From an uncultured Verrucomicrobiota bacterium (GTDB lineage: Bacteria > Verrucomicrobiota > Kiritimatiellia > Kiritimatiellales > Tichowtungiaceae): a DNA stretch of 64,000 nucleotides. The position numbers and the translations under genes were made by a program. How positions within the stretch are numbered: the first letter of the stretch is position 1; every line of letters begins with the position of its first letter. The stretch spans positions 1 through 64,000 of the forward strand of contig CAIKGD010000016.1 in assembly GCA_903826865.1 (NCBI GenBank). The letters are read 5' to 3'. Below, in pieces: positions 18,599-27,316 of this stretch. The notes beneath the pieces were generated by a model that was not told where the DNA came from, searched no databases, and saw only the letters and a list, made by a program, of their open reading frames with translations.

Positions 18599-19279
18599 TC
18601 ACCTCATTGCGTTGATCATTCCAGCGAGGCGGCCCGCACCGAAACCGTTATCAATATTCACCACGGCCACGCCGGCGGCGCAGCTGTTGAGCATGCCGAG
18701 CAGCGCTGCCAGCCCTTCAAAGCTCGCGCCGTAACCGATGCTGGTCGGCAGGGCGATCACCGGCTTTGAAACCAGTCCGCCGACCACGCTGGCCAGCGCG
18801 CCTTCCATTCCGGCGGCAACTACGATCACATTGGCGGTGCTTATTTTTTCCTGCTGAGCAAAAAGACGGTGAATGCCCGCGACGCCGACATCAAACACGC
18901 GCTCAACGCGGTGACCCATCAGTTCCGCTGTCAGCGCGGCCTCTTCGGCAACGGGAATGTCACTGGTTCCCGCCGTCATTACGAGTATGAATCGGTCCGG
19001 ATCGGACACGAGTTCTTCTTTACGCACGATGATCAGCCGCGCCTGTTCATGATACTCCGCTTCCGGCACAAGTTTTTTTACCGCAGCGAACATTTCGGCG
19101 TTCGCGCGGGTGGCGAGGATATTGTGCGTACCCTGATTCATCCGTTCGACGATCTGCGCCACCTGCTCCGGCGTTTTGCCTTCGCAGAAAACCGCTTCGG
19201 GCGAACCGCAGCGCCCGGCGCGATGATGATCTATCTTCGCGAAGCCCATTTCTTCGAACAGTTTTTTTCCGGGTTTCAT
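18599..19279 (-). CDS. larB: Nickel-pincer cofactor biosynthesis protein LarB
   Basis: LarB carboxylates and adenylates-hydrolyses nicotinic acid adenine dinucleotide in the first step of the nickel-pincer pathway. The 226-residue protein has the PurE-like C-terminal domain (AGTSDIPVAEEAALTAELMG, VVAAGMEGALASVVGGLVSKPVIALPTSIGYGAS) and a LarB-type N-terminal part. It overlaps larE by 4 bases (ATGA) and precedes larC by 4 bases, so translation is coupled. Confidence 0.93.
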   Translation of the reverse strand: MKPGKKLFEEMGFAKIDHHRAGRCGSPEAVFCEGKTPEQVAQIVERMNQGTHNILATRANAEMFAAVKKLVPEAEYHEQARLIIVRKEELVSDPDRFILVMTAGTSDIPVAEEAALTAELMGHRVERVFDVGVAGIHRLFAQQEKISTANVIVVAAGMEGALASVVGGLVSKPVIALPTSIGYGASFEGLAALLGMLNSCAAGVAVVNIDNGFGAGRLAGMINAMR

Positions 19280-20103
19280 TTTTTTTCTAAATCCTGATTC
19301 AAACTTCCCATCCGGTAGCCGGAAAGATCCAGCGCAACATGATGGAAGCCGAGCTCCTTCAGTTTTTTTGCAATTTTACGCGCTGTTTCCGGTTCTGCCA
19401 GCTTCGAAATCCATTCCCGTTCGACTTCGATGCGCGCCAGCGTGCCGTGATGCCGCACGCGAAGCTGCCCCTTGCAAAGCGGACGGATAAATTTTTCGGC
19501 CAGTTCAGCCTGTTTAAGCCGTTCGGGCGTCAGCGGCATTCCGTATTCTATGCGCGAGGCGAGGCAGGCGGCGCTCGGCTTTTCCCACGTCGGCAGGTTC
19601 CGCTGTTTGGAAACCTCGCGGATTTCCGCCTTGGTCAGGCCGGCCTCTTTAAGCGGACTGCGCACCTCCGCCTGCTCCGCGACGGCGCGGAGGCCGGGCC
19701 GGTAATCGCGGTCGTCATCCACGTTGCTGCCTTCAACAACCCATGGGTACCCGTGCGCGGAGGCCCAGGCCACGAGTCGCTGATAGCGGATTTTTTTGCA
19801 GAAGTAGCAGCGCTCGGCAGAATTAGCGGTATAGAGCGTGTCGTTCATCTCATCCGTCTCGAGCATAACGTGCCGGATACCGATTTTTTCCGCCAGTTTT
19901 ACTGCCTCGATCCGTTCATCCTCGGCGAGCGTGGCGGAAACCGCCGTAACCGCCAGTGCGTTATCGCCCAGCGTACGTTTTGCCGCGGCGGCCAGAAAGG
20001 TGCTGTCCACGCCGCCGGAGAAGGCGACTGCGGTTTTTCCCAATGTCTGGAAAATTTCATCCAGTTTCCGGAGTTTGGCTTCCGTATTCATATAGTTATT
20101 CAC
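19276..20103 (-). CDS. larE: ATP-dependent sacrificial sulfur transferase LarE
   Basis: LarE adenylates the LarB product and donates sulfur to it. The 275-residue protein has the PP-loop AFSGGVDSTF and the conserved Cys180 in PSAACLASRIEYG, the residue known to be sacrificed in single-Cys LarE. Two further cysteines (99 and 102, ERCYFCKK) are present, so a cluster-bearing recyclable form cannot be excluded. Starts at 20103 or the Met four codons later are both possible. It overlaps the upstream release-factor-like gene by 8 bases. Confidence 0.92.
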   Translation of the reverse strand: MNNYMNTEAKLRKLDEIFQTLGKTAVAFSGGVDSTFLAAAAKRTLGDNALAVTAVSATLAEDERIEAVKLAEKIGIRHVMLETDEMNDTLYTANSAERCYFCKKIRYQRLVAWASAHGYPWVVEGSNVDDDRDYRPGLRAVAEQAEVRSPLKEAGLTKAEIREVSKQRNLPTWEKPSAACLASRIEYGMPLTPERLKQAELAEKFIRPLCKGQLRVRHHGTLARIEVEREWISKLAEPETARKIAKKLKELGFHHVALDLSGYRMGSLNQDLEKK

Positions 20104-20494
20104 TCACCGGGCGGCGCAGCGCCTTTTTATCGGACTGTTTGTGTTTACCTTCGAGCATTTTATTTTTTGCGCGGCGCGAGCGGCGGCGCTTCTGGCGGCG
20201 GATTTTTTCCTGCTCCTGCTGCCGCCTGCTTTGCACGCCGAGTTTTTGTTCTTCCAGCTTATCGCAGAGATCGCGCCGCGCGAAAAACCGGTTGGTGCCT
20301 TGCAGTCGCGAGGCCTGACACTTGATTTCGATGCCCGACGGAGCGTGGCGCAACTGTACGCAGGAAGAGGTTTTATTGATTTTCTGCCCGCCCGAGCCGG
20401 AGCCGCGGATAAAGTTTTCCGTCAGATCCTCCTCGCGGATATGCAGAGCCGTCATCCGTTCGTACAGTTTTTCCCATTTTTCCTGCGTAATCAT
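20096..20494 (-). CDS. Small release-factor-like protein (GGQ domain, MTRFR/ArfB type)
   Basis: This 132-residue protein is an RF-1-type catalytic domain without stop-codon recognition domains. The peptidyl-tRNA hydrolysis motif lies in GSGSGGQKINKTSSCVQLRH, followed by PSGIEIKCQASR and a long Arg/Lys-rich tail (RRQKRRRSRRAKNK). This layout resembles ArfB and especially the mitochondrial rescue factor MTRFR (C12orf65). It probably releases peptides on stalled ribosomes or split 50S subunits. It is the first gene of the larEBC run, overlapping larE by 8 bases. Confidence 0.82.
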   Translation of the reverse strand: MITQEKWEKLYERMTALHIREEDLTENFIRGSGSGGQKINKTSSCVQLRHAPSGIEIKCQASRLQGTNRFFARRDLCDKLEEQKLGVQSRRQQEQEKIRRQKRRRSRRAKNKMLEGKHKQSDKKALRRPVSE

Positions 20495-20605
20495 AAACTA
20501 AGCAAATCATGGACCGGCCGGTGTGCGCAATGGAAAGCGCGGCATTTATTAAAATTCCGGCTTGCAAAGGATTTCCTTATTCGCATACTAGCCACCCTTT
20601 CTATC

Positions 20606-20681
20606 GCGGGTGTAGCTCAGTTGGTAGAGCATCACGTTGCCAACGTGATTGTCGACGGTTCGAATCCGTTCACCCGCTCCA
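20606..20681 (+). tRNA. tRNA-Gly (GCC anticodon)
   Basis: A full cloverleaf can be folded: acceptor GCGGGTG/CACCCGC, D-arm from TAGCTCAG, anticodon stem TCACG/CGTGA with loop TTGCCAA (anticodon GCC at 20639-20641), T-arm with GGTTCGAATCC, and an encoded CCA end. Confidence 0.97.
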
Positions 20682-20689
20682 CTTTCTCC

Positions 20690-21382
20690 CTACTGCGCAA
20701 TGGGTTCCACGGTTTCTACGCGCAGGCTGGTTCGCCCTTTTTCCGAAGGCCGGATAATATCGAGGTCTTTCACCATCCAGAGCTTGTCGAATTCTTTGAC
20801 GCTGACCACTTTGAGCTCCTTGACCTGTTCCCCGGCAGCATTCTCTTCTTTTGCACCGAACACCCGTCCGGTTTCCTTCTCAATCCAAAGCAGCAGCCTG
20901 TTAGTGCCGCGTGGAACCGAAATTACAAAACAATCCTTGCCCAGTTTTTTATCGGTCTTCACCGTTTCGGCGTCGCGGCTCCAGAGGAAAGAAAAGCTCA
21001 GGTCGGCCCACGTTACGCCGAGTCCGGCGATTTCTGTATTCGGGTTGAAGTCCGGAACGTCTTTGTTGTTTTCCGAATACTGGAAGTCCGATCCGCCGGG
21101 CAGCCACTGGATTTCCAGAATTTGGAACAGATCCGTCTTTTCGTCGCGGATCCGGTAGGTCGCGCTTGCCGGGGCGGCTCCCCAGTTAAGGTCCATTTCG
21201 ACGGTCAGCTCTTTTTTGACAAATCCGTTTTCCGCGCGCTCTTTCAGTGCGCCGTTCATCCGGATCGGCTGCTTCGGGAGCTGGGCGCGGGCGAAGGCCA
21301 GAATATCCTGCGCCGGAGGAAGTTCTTCGGCACGGAGCATTGCGGCGCAAATGAAAAACCAGATCAGAGCCATTCGTTTCAT
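20690..21382 (-). CDS. LolA-like outer-membrane lipoprotein-sorting protein (putative)
   Basis: The 230-residue product has a short signal peptide (cleaved near MLRA-EE) and a beta-rich body typical of the LolA/LolB-like fold, with segments such as ATYRIRDEKTDLFQIL, DCFVISVPRGTNRLLLWIEKETGRV and VKELKVVSVKEFDKLWMVKDLDI. This layout matches the periplasmic 'outer membrane lipoprotein-sorting' proteins. A carrier role for lipids or lipoproteins is possible but not shown. Its stop lies 8 bases from the tRNA-Gly gene, which it faces. Confidence 0.6.
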   Translation of the reverse strand: MKRMALIWFFICAAMLRAEELPPAQDILAFARAQLPKQPIRMNGALKERAENGFVKKELTVEMDLNWGAAPASATYRIRDEKTDLFQILEIQWLPGGSDFQYSENNKDVPDFNPNTEIAGLGVTWADLSFSFLWSRDAETVKTDKKLGKDCFVISVPRGTNRLLLWIEKETGRVFGAKEENAAGEQVKELKVVSVKEFDKLWMVKDLDIIRPSEKGRTSLRVETVEPIAQ

Positions 21383-21400
21383 GCCGCACAGTCTACCCGA

Positions 21401-21484
21401 TTTTCCAAACCTTGGAACTTCTCAGTTCATTTTTTCCATGCCGTGGAAAAGTTGTATCAAAAAGTTCCCAACTTCGGAAAAAGT
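21401..21484. repeat. Three tandem TTCC...GGAA palindromes upstream of murA
   Basis: Perfect palindromes TTCCAA-ACC-TTGGAA (21403-21417) and TTTTCCA-TGCCG-TGGAAAA (21432-21450) are followed by a relaxed copy TTCCCAACTTCGGAA (21465-21479). They are spaced about 30 bases apart and end 17-20 bases before the murA ATG. They match a motif found elsewhere in the window and may be binding sites or a repeated element. Confidence 0.6.
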
Positions 21485-21500
21485 GGATACTGTCTGCGCC

Positions 21501-22775
21501 ATGGCAAAATTCATTATCAACGGCGGCAATATCATCGGCGGGAAATTCTCTCCGCGCGGCAACAAAAATGCAGTTCTGCCCATGCTGGCGGCCTGTACCC
21601 TGACCGATCAACCGATCCGGCTCTGTAACGTCCCGGATATCGCCGATGTCCGCGTCATGCTCGACCTGCTGATGTCGCTCGGCGTGTCGGTCGAAAAATC
21701 CGGCGGCTGTGTAACGCTTTGCGCCAAAGGCCTGATCGCCACCGAACTCGACGAAGAATTTTGCCGGAAAGTGCGCACCTCGATTCTGCTGGCCGGACCG
21801 CTCACCGCCCGGCACGGGGCGGCGCTGATCCATTCGCCCGGCGGCGATGTCATCGGCCGCCGCCGCCTCGACACCCATTTTTACGGACTGCGCGCGCTCG
21901 GCATCGAAGTCAATGACACTGCGCCTTACCATTTTAAGCGCAAAAAACTTGCCGGCGCCGATCTGGTTCTCGACGAAGCCAGCGTCACGGCCACGGAAAA
22001 CATTCTGATGGCCGCCGTGCTTGCCGAAGGCGAAACCTCCATCTTCAACGCCGCCTGCGAACCGCACGTACAGGATCTGGCGCACCTGCTGGTTAAAATG
22101 GGCGCGGATATCGCCGGAATCGGCACCAACCGCCTCCATGTACGCGGCGTCAAACTGCTCGCCGGCGCGGAACATACGATTCAGCCCGACTACATCGAAA
22201 CCGGCAGCTTCCTCACCGCCGCCGCCGTCACCGGCGGCGCGCTTGAAATAGACGCGCCGGGCGATGCCGTCACGATCAACGTCCTCGAAAAAGGATTTTC
22301 AAAACTCGGCGTCAAATGGACGCTCAAAAACGGCGCGCTTTCTCAGGCCGCGCAAAAAGAGCGGCAGATTGTTCCCGACCTCGGAAATTTTACGCCGAAA
22401 ATCGAAAACGGCATCTGGCCGGCGTTCCCGTCAGACCTGATGAGCGTACTGATCGTGCTGGCGACGCAAACGCAGGGACAGATGCTCTTTTTCGAAAAAC
22501 TCTTCGAGAGCCGCATGTATTTCGTGGATCACCTGATGGCGATGGGCGCCAATATTATCCAGTGCGACCCGCACCGCGTCGTCGTCAGCGGCCGGTCGCA
22601 ACTGCACGGCGCGCGGCTGACCAGTCCGGACATCCGCGCCGGTATGGCCATGCTGATCGCCGCCTGTTGCGCCGAAGGGCTTAGCACCATTGACAACGCG
22701 CAAATGATCGACCGCGGTTACGAAGCCATCGACGAACGTCTCCGCGCTCTCGGCGCCGATATCGAGCGAGCTTAG
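21501..22775 (+). CDS. murA: UDP-N-acetylglucosamine 1-carboxyvinyltransferase MurA, Asp at the fosfomycin-target position
   Basis: MurA transfers enolpyruvate from PEP to UDP-GlcNAc, the first committed step of peptidoglycan synthesis. I chose the ATG at 21501 (424 residues, family length), starting MAKFIINGG; the 95 upstream ORF codons are not family-like. GNKNAVLPMLAACTL, GPLTARHG, PDYIETGSFLTAAAVTGG and PFPSDL-like AFPSDLMSVL are visible. In most bacteria the active-site loop reads GGCAIGARPVD with Cys115; here it reads GGDVIGRRRLD, so Asp replaces Cys, as in naturally fosfomycin-resistant MurA of mycobacteria and chlamydiae. Confidence 0.93.
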   Translation: MAKFIINGGNIIGGKFSPRGNKNAVLPMLAACTLTDQPIRLCNVPDIADVRVMLDLLMSLGVSVEKSGGCVTLCAKGLIATELDEEFCRKVRTSILLAGPLTARHGAALIHSPGGDVIGRRRLDTHFYGLRALGIEVNDTAPYHFKRKKLAGADLVLDEASVTATENILMAAVLAEGETSIFNAACEPHVQDLAHLLVKMGADIAGIGTNRLHVRGVKLLAGAEHTIQPDYIETGSFLTAAAVTGGALEIDAPGDAVTINVLEKGFSKLGVKWTLKNGALSQAAQKERQIVPDLGNFTPKIENGIWPAFPSDLMSVLIVLATQTQGQMLFFEKLFESRMYFVDHLMAMGANIIQCDPHRVVVSGRSQLHGARLTSPDIRAGMAMLIAACCAEGLSTIDNAQMIDRGYEAIDERLRALGADIERA

Positions 22776-22799
22776 GGTTTATCAGAAAGAAAGGTGCCG

Positions 22800-24524
22800 A
22801 TGAAAATGCAAAAAACAGATGTGTCGAGAAAACACCCTATCGCCAAAAGCACTGTCCTTGCTTTGTGTTTTCTGTTGGCAGTTGTAGCTGGGTGCGCTAC
22901 GACCGTAGAAACTGTGGCCTATACAACCGACCAGACCCTGCTGGAAAAAATTGCCACCTCAGACAGGAATTCGATCGTCCGCCGCGCCGCAGTCGAAAAA
23001 CTCACCAATCAGACTCTGCTGGCGGAAATCATTAGGAAGTACGAAACTTCGGAGATCCGTCAAGCTGCGGTCGAAACACTCACCGATCAAACTCTGCTGG
23101 CGGAATTCGCCAGTGGGGCCAGCGATAAGAATATCCGCCTTGCCGCTCTCAAGAAGCTTACGGATCAAGCTTCGCTGGCGAAAATCGCCACTTTCGATCT
23201 GTACGGGAATGAGGCGGCTGTCGCTTTGGCGAAACTTACAGACCAGTCGTTGCTGGAAAAACTGGCTACGTCTGGCACAGGCAAAGCAGGCAGAGACTTC
23301 CGCCTTGCCGCCCTCGAGAAAATCTCTGACCAATCCCTGCTGGCAAAAATTGCAATGGAGAGTAGGGATGATCTAGAAATCCGTCGCGGCGCCTTCGAGA
23401 AACTCTCCGACCAAGCCTTGCTGGTCAAAATCGCCATGGAGAGCAAGAATCCAGATATCCGTCGTGCTGCCTTCGAGAAACTTTCCGACCAAGCCTTGCT
23501 GGCCAAAATCGCCATGGAGGACAGGGATTGGACTGTCCGCCGTGCCGCCGTTGAAAAACTCGCCGACCAAGCCTTGCTGGCCAAAATCGCCATGGAGAAC
23601 AAGGAGTCGTTTGTCCGCATAGCCGCTGTCAAGAAACTCTCTGACCAGGCCTTACTGTCGCAGATCGCCGTGGAGGACAAGGAGTGTCGCGCAGCGGCCG
23701 TCAGCCAACTTACCGACCAGGCCTTGCTGGAAGAAATTGCCACCTCAGACAGGAATTGGACCGTCCGCGCGGCAGCCGTCAGCCAACTTACCGACCAGGC
23801 CTTACTCGCAAAGATAGCTTTGAAGGACGCAGACGATAACCTCGCTCGGCGCGCTGCTGTCAAAAGGCTTACCAACGAGGTGCTATTGGCCAAGGTCGCA
23901 ACGGAGGCCGGAGAGTATCTTCCCCTTTCAGACGATGACCACTCTCAGGAGATCCGCGAAGCCGCCTTTGGTAAATTAACCAATCAAATCTTACTGGCAG
24001 AAACGGGAATGTGGGTGAAACCTGAGTGTACCAGACAGCAGACAGACCAGTCGTTGCTTGCCAAAATTGCCACGACAGCAAAAGATAATACCGTGAGACT
24101 CCAAGCTGCGGCTTCGATGACAGACCGCGCGGCTCTAAATAAGTTAGCCAAAAGCGCCGATGGCCATATCAGCGAAATAGCCCGTATTCGTCTTTTCCTG
24201 ACGGATCCCTTGATCGCAGATCATTTTGAAATTCCACAGGTCGTCGTCAAAAGGTTTTTTATTGGCCGACCATATGACGATGGCGTCGGCCTGAAAGGAG
24301 AATATATTGAGCTTTCGGTGCGCGGGGAGAAAACCGAATGGGCGTCCGTTTTCCCCACATCCAAAAGAAAGAACGATAGAACATTCGTTCCTGCAAAGAT
24401 GAATATCGCTGACCTGATAGAAAAACTCCTAAAAGGAGTCCCCGAGAATTTACTCGAAAAGCTGGCGACGGAACATAACGATCCGGAGGTTCGTGAAGCT
24501 GCCCGCAGGCGGCTTATCCACTAA
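22800..24524 (+). CDS. Lipoprotein of tandem leucine-rich-variant (HEAT-like) repeats
   Basis: From the ATG at 22800 (AAGG site 5 bases upstream) the protein is 574 residues. It has a signal sequence with lipobox LLAVVAGC, so it should be membrane-anchored. The body is about 16 repeats of 24-30 residues with consensus (S/T)DQALLAKIA...VRRAAVEKL, the pattern of leucine-rich-variant or short HEAT repeats that stack into a curved solenoid. Several neighbouring repeats are almost identical at DNA level, showing recent duplication. A non-repeat segment (about 465-540) with VVVKRFFIGRPYDDGVGLKG precedes a final repeat. It is probably a protein-binding scaffold; function unknown. Confidence 0.85.
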   Translation: MKMQKTDVSRKHPIAKSTVLALCFLLAVVAGCATTVETVAYTTDQTLLEKIATSDRNSIVRRAAVEKLTNQTLLAEIIRKYETSEIRQAAVETLTDQTLLAEFASGASDKNIRLAALKKLTDQASLAKIATFDLYGNEAAVALAKLTDQSLLEKLATSGTGKAGRDFRLAALEKISDQSLLAKIAMESRDDLEIRRGAFEKLSDQALLVKIAMESKNPDIRRAAFEKLSDQALLAKIAMEDRDWTVRRAAVEKLADQALLAKIAMENKESFVRIAAVKKLSDQALLSQIAVEDKECRAAAVSQLTDQALLEEIATSDRNWTVRAAAVSQLTDQALLAKIALKDADDNLARRAAVKRLTNEVLLAKVATEAGEYLPLSDDDHSQEIREAAFGKLTNQILLAETGMWVKPECTRQQTDQSLLAKIATTAKDNTVRLQAAASMTDRAALNKLAKSADGHISEIARIRLFLTDPLIADHFEIPQVVVKRFFIGRPYDDGVGLKGEYIELSVRGEKTEWASVFPTSKRKNDRTFVPAKMNIADLIEKLLKGVPENLLEKLATEHNDPEVREAARRRLIH

Positions 24525-24540
24525 TTCCCGCCTTTGCGGT

Positions 24541-25659
24541 CTAAAACTCTATTTGCACCCCGCCTGGGATAGAAGCGAACATTTGGAATCCGGTTTTGGT
24601 GACGGCGACGGTGTCTTCTATGCGAACGCCGCCGATGTGCGGATAATAAAGACCCGGTTCGATAGTGATAATGTTTCCGGCGCGCAGTTTTTTATGTACC
24701 GCTGATGAAACGCGCGGTGCTTCGTGGATGTCGAGTCCGACGCCATGTCCGGTTCCATGGATAAACCCCTGCGGCACGCCGTCGATGGTTTCTGTTTTGA
24801 ATCCGCGCCGATCCAGTTCTCCGGCCGCAGCGGCGTGTACGTCGTCGGTCCACGCTCCGGCTTTCACCGCTTTAAGGGCAGCGGTGTGCGCGACTTTTAC
24901 GGCGGTATACATTTTTTTCAGTTCCGCCGGAGCCGGGCCGCGGCAGACGGTACGGGTGAGGTCGCCCCAGTAACCGGTTATGGTTGAACGCGGAAAGATA
25001 TCGAGGACGATCGGCTGTCCGGCGCGGAGAGGGCCGGTGCCGCGTTCGTGCGGGTCGGCGGAGTGCGGTCCGCAGGCAACAATGGTTTCGGTTGCGACGC
25101 AATCATGGTCGAGCAGGGTGTGGCAAATGGTCGCGCGAACCATTTCAGACGTAAGAATGATTTTGCCGCAACGGAGAAGTCCGTCTTTGCCGATTTTTGC
25201 CGAAGCAATCTGTTTGATCGCGGCATTCATGGCGTCAACAGCGGTGCACTGGGCATTTTTTACAGCGGAAATTTCGTCAGCGGTTTTTATTTCGCGCTGC
25301 GGACAGATCGCTTCGCCGGAAATTTTGATTTGGTGTCCGGTGCGCCGCAGTTTTTCTGCAAGGCCGAGCGGAAAGTCCGCGCCGACGGATAAATTTTTTT
25401 GGTCGGCGCATTTTTTTATCCAGTCTGCCGGGCCTTTTTTCCAGGCAGAGCCGAACAGCGCGGGATGCAGAACGGTGATGCCGCGTTTGACGGAACGGCG
25501 CAGGCGGTTGTACTCCATTTCAGAAACGATGAGTGTTCCACGGCCGCCGGTTTGGATAAGCACCGCATTTTCAGGCGGTTCCGCGCCGCACAAATAACGG
25601 ATGTCGGCGGCGGTTTTGGTGCTGCTGATAAGTATGTGGACAGATTTTGATTTTTTCAT
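24541..25659 (-). CDS. M24-family metallopeptidase (Xaa-Pro aminopeptidase-like)
   Basis: The 372-residue protein has a creatinase-type N-terminal domain (about 1-130, with LCGAEPPENAVLI) and a pita-bread M24 catalytic domain. Metal ligands can be read in DIFPRSTITGYWGDLTRTV (two Asp), HGTGHGVGLDIHEAP (His), TIEPGLYYPHIGG (Glu) and VRIEDTV (Glu). The family removes N-terminal residues next to proline or cleaves dipeptides. It is convergent with the repeat lipoprotein and divergent from dnaA. Confidence 0.88.
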   Translation of the reverse strand: MKKSKSVHILISSTKTAADIRYLCGAEPPENAVLIQTGGRGTLIVSEMEYNRLRRSVKRGITVLHPALFGSAWKKGPADWIKKCADQKNLSVGADFPLGLAEKLRRTGHQIKISGEAICPQREIKTADEISAVKNAQCTAVDAMNAAIKQIASAKIGKDGLLRCGKIILTSEMVRATICHTLLDHDCVATETIVACGPHSADPHERGTGPLRAGQPIVLDIFPRSTITGYWGDLTRTVCRGPAPAELKKMYTAVKVAHTAALKAVKAGAWTDDVHAAAAGELDRRGFKTETIDGVPQGFIHGTGHGVGLDIHEAPRVSSAVHKKLRAGNIITIEPGLYYPHIGGVRIEDTVAVTKTGFQMFASIPGGVQIEF

Positions 25660-25865
25660 ATTCGTAAAGGTTCTGTGAGCCGCCTGTTTACAAAAAAAAG
25701 ATGCATTTTATGAGTTTTCTTTTTTCCAAACTTTGAACGGTATTTTGTGGGTCTTCTTATTTTTATACCTACATGTTGTGTACTGCGTGATTTTTCCTGC
25801 CGCGTCCGGCTTTGCCCTTGGGCTTTTGTATCGGGTTTATTAGCTTGTTCTCGTCGCGAAAGCGC

Positions 25866-25906
25866 AGGGGAGATTCGCTTGTTAACAACCTGTCGATATC
25901 TCCCCT
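25866..25906. promoter_or_regulatory. Perfect 9-bp inverted repeat in the dnaA leader
   Basis: AGGGGAGAT (25866-25874) pairs with ATCTCCCCT (25898-25906). The 23-base loop contains the palindrome TTGTTAACAA and a weak DnaA-box-like TGTCGATAT. It ends 43 bases before the dnaA ATG, so it may be an operator or an mRNA leader hairpin. Confidence 0.45.
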
Positions 25907-25948
25907 CGAATTGTTAATTGTTTTCTAACTGTGCCGATTTGGAGCCCT

Positions 25949-27316
25949 ATGCGCAAAGATAAAGATACGCTTTGGAAAGAGGCCTGTCACCATTTGGAGG
26001 CCACTCTGCCAAAGGATATTTTCGAAAAGTGGATTGCTGTCATCCAGTGCCGCAGTATCGAAGAGAACACGGTTATCCTTGTGGTCGGCAATGATTTTTA
26101 TCAGTCGTGGCTTGAAGAACATTACATTCCGCTTATCCGGACGGCACTGGCCGTGGTCTCCGGCCGTGAGATGCGGATTGATTTGACGGTGGACTATTCA
26201 TTGATTGCCGAGCTGCCGGAAGAAAAGAAGGAGAAGGCGCCTTCTTCCCCGGCGACGAAGAAACCGGCAGAAACGAATCTGAATAAAAACTACACGTTCG
26301 ATGCCTTTGTGGTCGGCCCGTCAAACCAGTTTGCACACGCAGCCTCGATTGCGGCGGCACAAGCACCGGCGCGTACATACAACCCGCTCTTTATCCACGG
26401 CGATGTCGGTTTGGGCAAAACCCACCTGATGCAGGCCATTGGAAATTTTATGCATTCCAAAAGCTCACGCGGCAGCGTTTGCTGCACGAACTGCGAAAGT
26501 TTCGTTAATGAGTATATTGAAGCGCTTACAACCCGCTCGCTGTCCAAATTCCGGAAAAAATACCGGACCGTGGATGCCCTGCTGATCGATGACATTCATT
26601 TTCTCGCGGGCAAAGATCAGATGCAGGAGGAATTTTTCCATACCTTCAATGCCATTTTTGAAAATCATAAGCAGATCGTGATGACGTCCGACCGGCCGGC
26701 CGGTGAATTGGCGGGTCTGGCTCCGCGTCTGGTGTCACGCTTCGAGTGGGGCCTGGTGGTCGAGCTCGAAAGCCCGGATGTCGAAACCCGCGTGGCGATT
26801 CTGCGCAAAAAGTGTGAGCAATTGAATCTTACGATCGAACAAAGCCTTCTTTTCTATATTGCGGAACGGATTTCATCCAATATCCGCCGGCTGGAAGGCG
26901 CGCTGATCCGCGTAGCTTCTTATGTTTCGTTAACGGGGCTGAAAATGGATCGCACGAAACTGGAGTATCTGCTGCGCGACACGCTGGATCAGGAGCGTAA
27001 ACACGCCATCAGCATAGAAGGAATCCAGAAAGCCGTTGCAGAACATTTTGAAATACGGCTGGGAGACCTGGTTGGGCCGAAACGCCCTCAAAATATTGCC
27101 TGGCCGAGACAAATTGCCATGTATTTGTCCCGTACCATGACCGGGCAGTCTTTCCCGGTCATAGGCGATGCTTTCAGCCGGAACCATGCCACGATTGTCC
27201 ACGCCTGTCAGTTGGTGGAGCGGCGGCAAAATGAGGATATGAAGCTGAAACATACGCTCTCCTTGCTTCGTCAGCGCGTCAGCCATAACTCCCAAAAGGC
27301 CGGACAGGAGCAGTGA
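25949..27316 (+). CDS. dnaA: Chromosomal replication initiator DnaA
   Basis: DnaA binds origin boxes and opens the duplex. I chose the ATG at 25949, which has GGAG 6 bases upstream, over the GTG at 25931. The 455-residue protein has domain I (LWKEACHHLEATLPKDIFEKWI), a linker rich in Lys, Pro and Ser (about 90-112), the AAA+ domain with Walker A GDVGLGKTH (151-159) and Walker B LLIDDIHFLAGK, the arginine-finger region APRLVSRFEWGL, and the C-terminal DNA-binding signature GDAFSRNHATIVHACQ. dnaN follows 230 bases downstream. Confidence 0.97.
   Translation: MRKDKDTLWKEACHHLEATLPKDIFEKWIAVIQCRSIEENTVILVVGNDFYQSWLEEHYIPLIRTALAVVSGREMRIDLTVDYSLIAELPEEKKEKAPSSPATKKPAETNLNKNYTFDAFVVGPSNQFAHAASIAAAQAPARTYNPLFIHGDVGLGKTHLMQAIGNFMHSKSSRGSVCCTNCESFVNEYIEALTTRSLSKFRKKYRTVDALLIDDIHFLAGKDQMQEEFFHTFNAIFENHKQIVMTSDRPAGELAGLAPRLVSRFEWGLVVELESPDVETRVAILRKKCEQLNLTIEQSLLFYIAERISSNIRRLEGALIRVASYVSLTGLKMDRTKLEYLLRDTLDQERKHAISIEGIQKAVAEHFEIRLGDLVGPKRPQNIAWPRQIAMYLSRTMTGQSFPVIGDAFSRNHATIVHACQLVERRQNEDMKLKHTLSLLRQRVSHNSQKAGQEQ

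Noticed and set aside
22940-24100. Regularly spaced repeats resembling a CRISPR array
   Set aside because: The repeats are in frame, degenerate, and encode a leucine-rich-variant solenoid; no direct-repeat/spacer structure.
24515-24523. TTATCCACT, near-consensus DnaA box
   Set aside because: Single isolated near-match at the end of a coding sequence, outside the dnaA gaps.
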